NCBI GenBank assembly: GCA_020429915.1
Contig: JAGQKV010000011.1
Coordinates: forward strand, 100,804-140,534
Direction of reading: 5' to 3'
Length of the DNA stretch: 39,731 nucleotides
DNA from: Candidatus Omnitrophota bacterium
GTDB lineage: Bacteria; Omnitrophota; Gorgyraeia; Zapsychrales; Zapsychraceae
The translations under genes were made by a program, and so were the position numbers. The notes beneath the pieces are model-generated. The model was not told the origin of the DNA. It ran no database searches and saw nothing but the letters and a program-made list of their open reading frames with translations. Positions 6,988-13,761 of this stretch are shown piece by piece. The first letter of the stretch is position 1. Every line of letters starts with the position of its first letter.

Positions 6988-7395
6988 CTATTGACAATCG
7001 GCGCAGATGCCCTCGAGCTGGACAAAATGACGCAAGACTTTAAAACCGTCGACCCGGCGGACCGACTCCAGGGCACAGCCCTCGAACTCACCGACTTTGC
7101 CGCATGACGTGCACACGATGTGATGATGGTGGTGATCGTGCCGGGCATGACACAGCGCGTAATAGCGCTTGTTATCGAACTGGTGAACCTGCGTCAGGAT
7201 GTGACAGCCCGCCAGCGTATCCAGATTACGATAGACGCTGGGCAATCCCAACCGACCGAACTTGCGGCGCAGTGGGACCCACACTTCTTCCGGCGTCAGG
7301 ATCCTGTTTTCCTTCACAAAAAGGCCGATGATCGCCATTCGTTTGGGAGTGGCCTTGAGCCCCCGTCTTCTCAGTTGGTCTGCGTAGTCATTCAC
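6988..7395 (-). CDS. Fur-family metal-dependent transcription regulator (135 aa)
   Basis: The order is a winged helix followed by a metal-binding dimerisation domain. LPSVYRNLDTLAGCHIL (51-67) is the recognition-helix region of the Fur/Zur/PerR family. HDHHHHHIVCTSCGKVGEFEG carries the His cluster and the first structural CxxC (C95, C98); the terminal CADC (C131, C134) is the second pair, so the four-Cys zinc site is complete. Metal specificity cannot be read with certainty. The GTG start at 7395 gives the canonical length; an ATG four bases downstream is out of frame. There is no clear Shine-Dalgarno. A perfect inverted repeat between promoter and start suggests autorepression, and the next gene is a candidate metal transporter. 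Confidence 0.9.
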   Translation of the reverse strand: MNDYADQLRRRGLKATPKRMAIIGLFVKENRILTPEEVWVPLRRKFGRLGLPSVYRNLDTLAGCHILTQVHQFDNKRYYALCHARHDHHHHHIVCTSCGKVGEFEGCALESVRRVDGFKVLRHFVQLEGICADCQ

Positions 7396-7398
7396 AGT

Positions 7399-7447
7399 AA
7401 ATAGAAACTATTTTCATCTATTATACACACGAAGCCAGCGGGGTCAA
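7399..7447 (-). promoter_or_regulatory. Fur-family gene promoter with inverted-repeat operator
   Basis: TTGACC (7447-7442), a 16-base spacer and a perfect TATAAT (7425-7420). Downstream, AAATAG-N3-CTATTT (7399-7413) is a perfect 6-3-6 palindrome between the predicted transcription start and the GTG, where a bound regulator would block transcription. Confidence 0.7.
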
Positions 7448-7481
7448 TCGACTTTTTTGAACGGGAAAAATAGGGAGGAGA

Positions 7482-9146
7482 TTAGGAACTACCGCATTTG
7501 CCCTGTGGGGCCGAAGCGATGCCTTGAGATATGAAGTTGTAGCACCCGTCACTCATGTCGGAGTAAGGGGAACATTTGCCTTGCGCCTCATCGCCTTCAT
7601 TCTTGCCGCGGGTGATGCACATCGCCTGACATTGCTCGGAATCGATGCAGTCATTATTGGAGTCGGTGGTTGTCAGCCGGCAATGACCATTGATCATTTC
7701 ACCGCTGAGGCTGTCGCAAAAATCCTTATGGCGGACCAGGTCCGCATGTTTGTATATGCCGGCCAACTCCGCCTTGGCCAATCCGCCGACCGAATCGTAA
7801 TGCTCATAATAAAGCTTTCCATCTCCCTTGGCCCACTTGATCTCATATTCGAGGCCGCCGCCTTCATAATATAGCCGCTGAAAGACGGCGCCGCTTTCCT
7901 TAGTCTCCAGTTCGAGTTTGATATTCCCGTTATCATAGAACTCCTGGATATCGGCCTCGAGAAAATACTCCGAAAGAAGCAGCTCCACATTCTCCTCCTC
8001 CGCTTCCTCCACATTCCGGACAATTTCCTGGTTTTGGATCAACTCCTCGATCGTCTTAAGAACACCGTTCTCATACACAAAACGCTGCAAGCGCAACAGA
8101 TTCCCTCGGCGGAAAAACTTGCGGGACAGCATAACCCCGTTCTCATAGTAATATTCTTGCACCCCGCTCTGGATACCGTCTTCATAACGCTCTTTAGCCC
8201 GCAGCACCCCGTTACGGTAGAAAAATTTCTGAATCCCGTGCAACTTGTCGTCTTTATAAAATAACTGGCTGGCGACGATCCCCGATTCATAATACACAAT
8301 TTGCACGCCGTCTCGCAGCCCTTCGTAGTAGTGGGTGATGCTCTTCGTGGCGCCGGAATCAAAAAAACGCTTGAGCATCCCGTGAAACAGTCCGTTACGG
8401 AATTGGGCAATTGATTTCAGCTCTCCGGTCTCGTAGAATTCCTTCTGCACGGACAACGCTTCGGAGATCGCCCGGATATCATCGGTCTGCCCGCTGCTGG
8501 GGGCGTTAGTCAACGGTTTGCCGTTTTTGTAGTAACTGACCTTGAGCAGCTTCCCTTCCGGGGAGAAGGTCTTAAATTCCCCGTGGAGCTTTCCGTTCTG
8601 ATACTTCGCCAAGGTGGAAATTTGCCCGTTCAGCCAGAAGTCCTTTCGGTTGCCGCTGAGCCGCCCGTTTTTATAATTACTCTCACGTTGCAGCAGGCCG
8701 GTTTTGCGATAAACCAGAGCCGGTCCGTCACGACGATTGTTTTTGTAGGTCGTGACTTTATTGAGTTCTCCGGATTCGTAGTACGTCTTTTCCTCGCCCT
8801 GGAGCCGCCCTCGGTACATATCAAACTCGCGTTTGATATTCCCGTTGGGAGAATACTCGATCTGCAGCCCATGCTGTTCATTGTCCGCATAAAGGTAGTG
8901 GCGCCTAAGCTGACCGTTTTCCGTGTACTCCTTGTAATCCCCTTGTTTTCTACCGTCCACGGTGGTCCATTCGGCCTTCAGTTTGCCGTTGGGATGAAAC
9001 GACTGCTCCTCCATCTCCTTGCTGTTGGCGGCGGCAACAGCGGGATTGAGCACAGCGCCTTTGGGCTGAGGCAGCATGAGCGCACAGAGCGTTATCAGGA
9101 GAATGCGGGCGGGATGGTTAATGCTGTGGGGAATGCAACGGTGCAT
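7482..9146 (-). CDS. Secreted MORN-variant repeat protein (554 aa)
   Basis: A signal sequence ends near residue 40. Residues about 50-440 are a long array of 22-24-residue repeats of the MORN_2/YwqK type, with the pattern Y-x-E/N-G-x-L/I-x-x-x-x-x-Y/F-K-N/D-G-x-x-x-G. Examples are YTENGQLRRHYLYADNEQHG and FYETGELKSIAQFRNGLFHG, and I count roughly sixteen units. A Glu-rich helical insert (ELIQNQEIVRNVEEAEEENV) interrupts the array. The last 80 residues are Cys-rich (CDSLSGEMINGHC, CIDSEQCQAMC), probably disulfide-bonded outside the cytoplasm. Function is unknown; such arrays usually act as extended binding surfaces. It is monocistronic, with its own promoter at 9213-9242. Confidence 0.8.
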   Translation of the reverse strand: MHRCIPHSINHPARILLITLCALMLPQPKGAVLNPAVAAANSKEMEEQSFHPNGKLKAEWTTVDGRKQGDYKEYTENGQLRRHYLYADNEQHGLQIEYSPNGNIKREFDMYRGRLQGEEKTYYESGELNKVTTYKNNRRDGPALVYRKTGLLQRESNYKNGRLSGNRKDFWLNGQISTLAKYQNGKLHGEFKTFSPEGKLLKVSYYKNGKPLTNAPSSGQTDDIRAISEALSVQKEFYETGELKSIAQFRNGLFHGMLKRFFDSGATKSITHYYEGLRDGVQIVYYESGIVASQLFYKDDKLHGIQKFFYRNGVLRAKERYEDGIQSGVQEYYYENGVMLSRKFFRRGNLLRLQRFVYENGVLKTIEELIQNQEIVRNVEEAEEENVELLLSEYFLEADIQEFYDNGNIKLELETKESGAVFQRLYYEGGGLEYEIKWAKGDGKLYYEHYDSVGGLAKAELAGIYKHADLVRHKDFCDSLSGEMINGHCRLTTTDSNNDCIDSEQCQAMCITRGKNEGDEAQGKCSPYSDMSDGCYNFISQGIASAPQGKCGSS

Positions 9147-9212
9147 AAAGGTAAAACCGCCTGTTTGGGCGTTATGGCCAGAGATTCGGCGACATTCAAC
9201 AACTTTTTCTTC

Positions 9213-9242
9213 GAGTATACGTGGCCGTCAGAACACTTGCCA
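9213..9242 (-). promoter_or_regulatory. Promoter of the MORN-repeat gene
   Basis: TTGGCA (9242-9237), an 18-base spacer and TATACT (9218-9213), giving a leader of about 60 bases. The divergent intergenic region also has an imperfect direct repeat, TAAGCAAATTTTAA near 9257 and TAAGCAAAATTTTAG near 9297, of unknown role. Confidence 0.5.
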
Positions 9243-9388
9243 ACGGAACCGAACGTCTAAGCAAATTTTAACCAAATCGAGTAAAATTACAAGGGGTAAG
9301 CAAAATTTTAGTTTCCGGACGTACATGACACCGGGCCGGATGGCCACAGACTCTCCGCTTTCCTGTGAGGGAGCTAAAAATATTCGTG

Positions 9389-9417
9389 TTGACACGGATC
9401 CGGTCCTTGCCTAAACT
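9389..9417 (+). promoter_or_regulatory. Promoter of the YqhA-like gene, predicted leaderless
   Basis: TTGACA (9389-9394), a 17-base spacer and TAAACT (9412-9417). The ATG lies only eight bases after the -10 box, so transcription would start at or within two bases of the start codon. Confidence 0.65.
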
Positions 9418-9425
9418 GTCACTGT

Positions 9426-9941
9426 ATGCCGGCTAAAAAACCCTCCCGAATCGAGTATCTCTTTGAATCCCTCCTCTGGAAATCCCGGCTGATCACGTTG
9501 TTGGCCGTGATTTTCTCGCTCGTGGCCTCGCTATCACTGTTTATCGCCGGAAGTTATCAGTTAATGAATGCGGCTATTTCCTTTGCCAGAGGCATGGCCG
9601 GCCGGACCAATTACAATGACCTGGTGGTCAACGTCATCGGTGGGATCGATTTGTACCTCATCGGCATCGTTCTGTTGATCTTCAGTTTCGGCGTCTACGA
9701 ACTGTTTGTTTCCAAAATCGATCCGGCCCGCCAAGACCGGGAAATCAACATCCTTGAAATTAAGAATCTGGACGGTTTAAAGACCAAATTGTTGAAAGTT
9801 ATCATTATGGTTATGATCGTCCACTTCTTCAAACTCATCATGACCATTCATCCTCACAAACCACTCGAGATTCTATACTTAGCCGGAGGCGTCCTAATGA
9901 TCTCGGTGTGTACCTATTTCCTGCGCCGGGTGGAAGATTAA
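9426..9941 (+). CDS. UPF0114/YqhA-family inner-membrane protein (171 aa)
   Basis: The protein starts RIEYLFESLLWKSRLITLLAV and has three or four membrane helices, at about 20-45, 68-92, 122-140 and 148-164. LVVNVIGGIDLYLIGIVLLIFSFGVYELFVSKID matches the core of the UPF0114/YqhA family (residues about 62-95), and the 171-residue length is normal. Function in the family is not established. No Shine-Dalgarno precedes the ATG, which fits the leaderless promoter at 9389-9417. It is followed by the histone-fold gene on the same strand, but that gene has its own promoter. Confidence 0.85.
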   Translation: MPAKKPSRIEYLFESLLWKSRLITLLAVIFSLVASLSLFIAGSYQLMNAAISFARGMAGRTNYNDLVVNVIGGIDLYLIGIVLLIFSFGVYELFVSKIDPARQDREINILEIKNLDGLKTKLLKVIIMVMIVHFFKLIMTIHPHKPLEILYLAGGVLMISVCTYFLRRVED

Positions 9942-10002
9942 GAAAATACGCTAATCAGCCCTTAAACTGCACCAGAGCCGTTCTAACAATTGATTTAAAT
10001 GC

Positions 10003-10031
10003 TTGACGAACCCCTAAAATTCCCTTACATT
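10003..10031 (+). promoter_or_regulatory. Promoter of the histone-fold gene
   Basis: TTGACG (10003-10008), a 17-base spacer and TACATT (10026-10031), with a leader of about 37 bases and the ribosome site AAAGGAAAG before the ATG at 10075. Confidence 0.6.
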
Positions 10032-10074
10032 CTGTTAAGTGCTAGTATTAACTCTCTAACAAAGGAAAGACACT

Positions 10075-10284
10075 ATGGCCAAAGGTAAAGACAAAGACAT
10101 GTTACTGGTTGGATCAAAGACAAAGGAAGCGCTCAAGGGCAGCGGCAAGACCACATACAATGTGTCAGCCGACGCTTTGGACGCACTCAATGAATATGTC
10201 TACTGGCTGGTGGACCAAGCCCAAAAGAAATGCGCGGCCAACGGAAGAAAGACGATTCGCGCATACGATATCCTGGCCTCCTAA
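10075..10284 (+). CDS. Bacterial histone-fold DNA-binding protein (69 aa)
   Basis: The 69-residue protein carries a single histone fold of the compact archaeal/bacterial type. DMLLVGSKTKEALKG is the first helix region, YNVSADALDALNEYVYWLVD is helix 1/2 with the Ala/Leu core, QAQKKCAANGRKTIRAYDIL has the helix 2-3 transition, and the Lys-Thr-Ile-Arg plus Asp near the end are the conserved loop and Arg-Asp clamp seen in histones. The N-terminal MAKGKDKD is basic. It would bind and compact DNA as a dimer. It is monocistronic, with a good promoter, a Shine-Dalgarno and a strong terminator, the arrangement expected of an abundant protein. DUF1931-type relatives usually carry two folds; here there is one. 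Confidence 0.85.
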   Translation: MAKGKDKDMLLVGSKTKEALKGSGKTTYNVSADALDALNEYVYWLVDQAQKKCAANGRKTIRAYDILAS

Positions 10285-10303
10285 TCGACGTCAAAAAGAT
10301 ATT

Positions 10304-10337
10304 AAAAAAGCCCAACCGGGTTTCCGGTTGGGCTTTT
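10304..10337 (+). terminator. Strong bidirectional terminator after the histone gene
   Basis: AAAAAAGCCCAACCGG and CCGGTTGGGCTTTTTT form a perfect stem around a short GTTT loop, with a T-run on either strand. It also serves the convergent AdoMetDC-like gene at 10407-10823. Confidence 0.92.
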
Positions 10338-10406
10338 TTGTTAATTTAACGGGTCGGGTCCATTCTGTTCCGGTATCCGGAAAGACAATGTACTGATTAC
10401 GCCGGA

Positions 10407-10823
10407 CTAAAGTCTGGCTTGGGAATGACTGATACAGCGGTCTCCGCCGAAGAACTCCCGGGCAAAGTCCGCCACCGTTTCCAAATCGTAAGATTTGCAG
10501 CTGAAGACATCCAGGTAAACCGTATTCGTCAAATTGGCAAAGTGCGCCGAAATTAAGGATGTTTCGATCAGCTGGACCATGGAAAATCCGGCTACCCGCT
10601 CCTCTTCCCCAAAATGAACGACCTGCGTCTCTCCAAACCGACGCATGCCGATCCGCTCACACAGCTCTCTGACGAAATCGCGAATCTTTTCCGCATCGCG
10701 AATGGTGTTCGGATCACAATTGTAAATGTCGATGCTACTGGAGATGCCCCACGGCGGCGATGCGGGATCTTTCGGGACGGGTGATTTCAGAGCCGATGCG
10801 GCTCTATCCGGGGGAAGGTTCAA
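10407..10823 (-). CDS. Divergent S-adenosylmethionine decarboxylase (SpeD)-like protein (138 aa)
   Basis: The protein follows the prokaryotic AdoMet decarboxylase fold: IYNCDPNTIRDAEKIRDFV (about 34-52), a beta stretch ERVAGFSMVQLIETSLISAHF (about 75-95), and VYLDVFSCKSYDLETVADF (about 101-119), where FSC carries the family cysteine. In canonical SpeD the chain is cut at Glu-Ser to make a pyruvoyl group and the motif reads ESHxxIHT. Here it reads ETSLISAHF, which aligns only if one residue is inserted, leaving the Ser and the downstream His but losing the His next to the Ser. It may be a paralogue with another decarboxylase substrate or an unprocessed protein. The TTG start at 10823 has AAAGGAG seven bases upstream. 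There are no polyamine genes nearby. Confidence 0.72.
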   Translation of the reverse strand: MNLPPDRAASALKSPVPKDPASPPWGISSSIDIYNCDPNTIRDAEKIRDFVRELCERIGMRRFGETQVVHFGEEERVAGFSMVQLIETSLISAHFANLTNTVYLDVFSCKSYDLETVADFAREFFGGDRCISHSQARL

Positions 10824-10947
10824 TGGCGGACTCCTTTTGTGCAGAATGGCGGACGGTCAGCACGTCCGCGGCCAAGACCCGGACCTCCCTCTGAGGATTT
10901 GGGTTTATTCTTAAATATCATATTCTGAATTGCTTGTAAATGAGAAA

Positions 10948-12429
10948 TTAGTTTTCCCGGGCCCGGACGCGCAACAGATCATTCGGGACAACCACCTGCT
11001 TCATAAAACCGAGATGCCAGTCTTCGATCATCCGGCTGCCGACCCACTCGAGACGGTAATGTTTGATCAGTTCGCGGCGCAAAATATCATCGCGGTCCAT
11101 CAGGCCGTACTTGGTGATGTACACCGGATGCCCGCCTGCCAGCAGGCTGTCAATGCGTTGCCGGAAACGCGCCACCCCTTCGGCGTTCGAGCGGTCGACC
11201 CCCACGAAACGGCGTTGGGCGTATGCGTTGATCCAGGCAATATGGTCCCGCTCGTAGACATAAGCCTGCGGTTCGGTCACGATTCCGACCCAGCGAAAGA
11301 AATCCACCAACAAGGCCTGCCGATGCCGGTGATGATAGATCTTGTAGTACGGCAACGCATGAGTGATAACGGTGATCATCAGCAGTGCCGCCCCGGCCGC
11401 TCCCCACCACCTGTTGCGCCGCCACAACGCGCCCACCGCAACGGCCTCCAGGATCAACAGTGCCGCCACGGTGACGATCAAGAACCGGAACACAAAGAAC
11501 GCAAGCTGACCGAAGACCAACATCGGCGTTACGGCCCACACCGCCAGCACGCTTAATTCCCGATAACGCCCCTGTCGGAAAAGAATCATAACTCCGGCAA
11601 GCATCGCCGCCCACTCCGGCCAGGAAAAGGTTTCCATTAAACGGCGCAGCATCACGCCGTATCCCGAAAGCGGCAACGGGTCCCAGTAGGCCAGGAGATT
11701 ACCGTAAACAAATGCGCCGACGCCCTCTCCCCCGGCCCGGCCTACGGCAAACTTGGGGATATATGCCGACACCACGATCAGCGCGGCGATCGCCCACGGG
11801 ATGAGCCAGTCCAGCGGACCGCGGACACTCTTTCCGCGCGGCGGCCGGCAGGTCATCAGCAACAGGGTCGGCGCCATGACGACCAAATCCTGAACGCGGG
11901 CCGCCCCCATCAATCCCAGACCGATTCCGGTCCATACCAAATCACGCCGCCGTCCGTCCCGCCGATACCCGGCGGCCGCCCACAGCGCTATCGTCAAAAA
12001 GAAAAAGGCCGGCGCGTGACTGTTTCCGAATGTCGACAAACCGACAAGAAACGGGTTGACCGTGACCAGCAGGACGGATACCGCCGCCGTAACCTCGTCA
12101 GAAAAACGGCGCATAAAGAAAAAAAACGGGATCACACTGAGAGCCCCGAAGACCGCGGCCATCAGATTAACGGCAAACACGGCCCGATCCAAATCTCCCG
12201 CCGCACCGGTCAGGCCGACAAACGCGGCCCCGGCCAATGCCGTCAACGGCAGACCGGAACTCTGCAGGTATTGCATGTGCCCGGTCTTCACAATATTTTG
12301 CGACTGGATCGCCAGCCACAGACAGTCCGAGTGGTACGGTCCCTTGCTGAGCAGCTCCAGCCGTAGCGTCATCGACAGCGCGGCGGTCACGATGAGGATC
12401 ACCAGGACACGCCGCGGCGCCGCCGTCAT
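10948..12429 (-). CDS. GT-C-fold polytopic membrane glycosyltransferase-like protein (493 aa)
   Basis: About ten to eleven hydrophobic helices span residues 8-350, followed by a roughly 120-residue extracytoplasmic C-terminal domain. Early in the chain GPYHSDCLWLAIQSQNIVKTG places an acidic residue in the first extracytoplasmic loop, where GT-C enzymes (PMT/ArnT/GT39 and relatives) have their catalytic Asp. GLSTFGNSHAPAFFFLTIALW fits the later helices of such enzymes. These transfer sugars from polyprenyl carriers; the acceptor cannot be read. The gene begins at an ATG overlapping the stop of the mechanosensitive channel gene (TGATG), so translation is coupled. I consider GT-C likely but not proven because the catalytic motif is weak. 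Confidence 0.6.
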   Translation of the reverse strand: MTAAPRRVLVILIVTAALSMTLRLELLSKGPYHSDCLWLAIQSQNIVKTGHMQYLQSSGLPLTALAGAAFVGLTGAAGDLDRAVFAVNLMAAVFGALSVIPFFFFMRRFSDEVTAAVSVLLVTVNPFLVGLSTFGNSHAPAFFFLTIALWAAAGYRRDGRRRDLVWTGIGLGLMGAARVQDLVVMAPTLLLMTCRPPRGKSVRGPLDWLIPWAIAALIVVSAYIPKFAVGRAGGEGVGAFVYGNLLAYWDPLPLSGYGVMLRRLMETFSWPEWAAMLAGVMILFRQGRYRELSVLAVWAVTPMLVFGQLAFFVFRFLIVTVAALLILEAVAVGALWRRNRWWGAAGAALLMITVITHALPYYKIYHHRHRQALLVDFFRWVGIVTEPQAYVYERDHIAWINAYAQRRFVGVDRSNAEGVARFRQRIDSLLAGGHPVYITKYGLMDRDDILRRELIKHYRLEWVGSRMIEDWHLGFMKQVVVPNDLLRVRAREN

Positions 12430-13670
12430 CACGCGGCGGCCTTCAGAAACTGGAAGTCGGAGCCGGTGGGATTTTGAAAGACGCGTAATCCGAATTCAGG
12501 AACTACGGCGAAGATATGATCGAAAATATCGGCCTGGATCGCCTCGTAATTCGCCCAGACCTTGTCGTTACTAAAGACATAGACCTCTATCGGCAGCCCA
12601 CACTCGGTCGGTCGCAGCTGCCGCACAAGAAAGGTCATCTCTTTATTGATCAGGGGATGCCTCCGCAAATAAGCGATCAGATACGCACGGAAGGTCCCGA
12701 TGTTGGTGATCTTGCGGCCGTTGATCAACAGGCTGGTATCGACGGCGTGTTCCTGATTGTACTTGTCGATCTCCTGCAGCTTATCCTGCAGATAATCTTT
12801 AAGCAACTCCACTTTCCGGAGCTTGCTGAGCAGTTCGTCATCGACAAAACGGATGCTGTTGATATCGATGTTCACCGCGCGCTTGATGCGCCTCCCGCCC
12901 GATTCCTGCATCCCCTTCCAGTTCTTAAAAGAATCGGAGATCAGGGCATAGGTGGGAATGGTGGTGATCGTCTTGTCCCAGTTCTGCACCATCACGGTTG
13001 TCAGCGTAATGTCGATCACATCGCCGTCGGCCCCGTAGTTCGGCATCTCGATCCAGTCGCCGCGGGCGATCATGTTGTTCGAAGACAGCTGGATCCCGGC
13101 CACCAGCCCGAGGATCATGTCCTTAAACACCAACAACAACACCGCCGTAAGCCCGCCGAGCAGGCTCATGAATCCCCACGGTGATTTGTTCAACAGTGTG
13201 GCAATGACGAACAAACCGGTGACAAAGAATACCAAGATCTTGAAGGCCTGGATATATCCCTTAATAGGCCGCTTGCGGGACACTTCATACCGCTGGTAAA
13301 TGACCACCAAGGCATCGAGCAGGGAGTTGAGTACCAGGCAGGCAACAATGATCATATAGGTGTTGGCCAGGCGATGTATTCCCGCATTGACCGAGTCCGT
13401 GGCGGAAAACCACACCGGGGCCAGGTAATAGATCACGATCGCCGGAGCGAAATGCGACAGCGTGTTAAAGACATTCTTCTGCAGCAGGATGTCGTCCCAG
13501 GTGTTCTTGGTCTTCGCCACGATCTTTCTCAGAATGGTGATGATGTAGCGTTTCGCGAGGTAATTGACCAGGGCGCAGAGCGCCAGCAGAATAAAAAACT
13601 TTACGATAATCATCAGTTCGTAGGAGTAATTCTCCGGAACCCCGATACTGATCAGCCAGTTTTCGACCAT
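12429..13670 (-). CDS. YbdG/MscM-type mechanosensitive channel (413 aa)
   Basis: This is an MscS-superfamily osmotic-shock channel of the inner membrane. The 413-residue length and the layout match YbdG: about five membrane helices, the pore-lining TM3-like stretch LGGLTAVLLLVFKDMILGLVAGIQLSSNNM (about 172-201), then the beta domain with ARGDWIEMPNYGADGDVIDITLTTVMVQNWDKTITTIPTYAL, which is very characteristic of this subfamily. The C-terminus ends in an Ala-rich tail after VPEFGLRVFQNPTG. The ATG at 13670 follows CAGGGG. Downstream it overlaps the GT-C-like gene by one base. A second, shorter MscS-type channel is encoded at 25053-26141. Confidence 0.92.
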   Translation of the reverse strand: MVENWLISIGVPENYSYELMIIVKFFILLALCALVNYLAKRYIITILRKIVAKTKNTWDDILLQKNVFNTLSHFAPAIVIYYLAPVWFSATDSVNAGIHRLANTYMIIVACLVLNSLLDALVVIYQRYEVSRKRPIKGYIQAFKILVFFVTGLFVIATLLNKSPWGFMSLLGGLTAVLLLVFKDMILGLVAGIQLSSNNMIARGDWIEMPNYGADGDVIDITLTTVMVQNWDKTITTIPTYALISDSFKNWKGMQESGGRRIKRAVNIDINSIRFVDDELLSKLRKVELLKDYLQDKLQEIDKYNQEHAVDTSLLINGRKITNIGTFRAYLIAYLRRHPLINKEMTFLVRQLRPTECGLPIEVYVFSNDKVWANYEAIQADIFDHIFAVVPEFGLRVFQNPTGSDFQFLKAAA

Positions 13671-13733
13671 AATTTCCCCTGTTTTGTGAGATGGATTGAG
13701 CGGTTGGCTTTTTTGCCCATACTAGCACAAATT

Positions 13734-13751
13734 AAAAAGGGAGCCAATCCC
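13734..13751 (-). terminator. Weak terminator after the first giant gene
   Basis: On the minus strand GGGA-TTGGC-TCCC is followed by TTTTTAATTT. The stem is only four or five base pairs, so it would be an inefficient terminator between the giant gene and the channel gene. Confidence 0.35.
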
Positions 13752-13761
13752 GGATGCGGAC

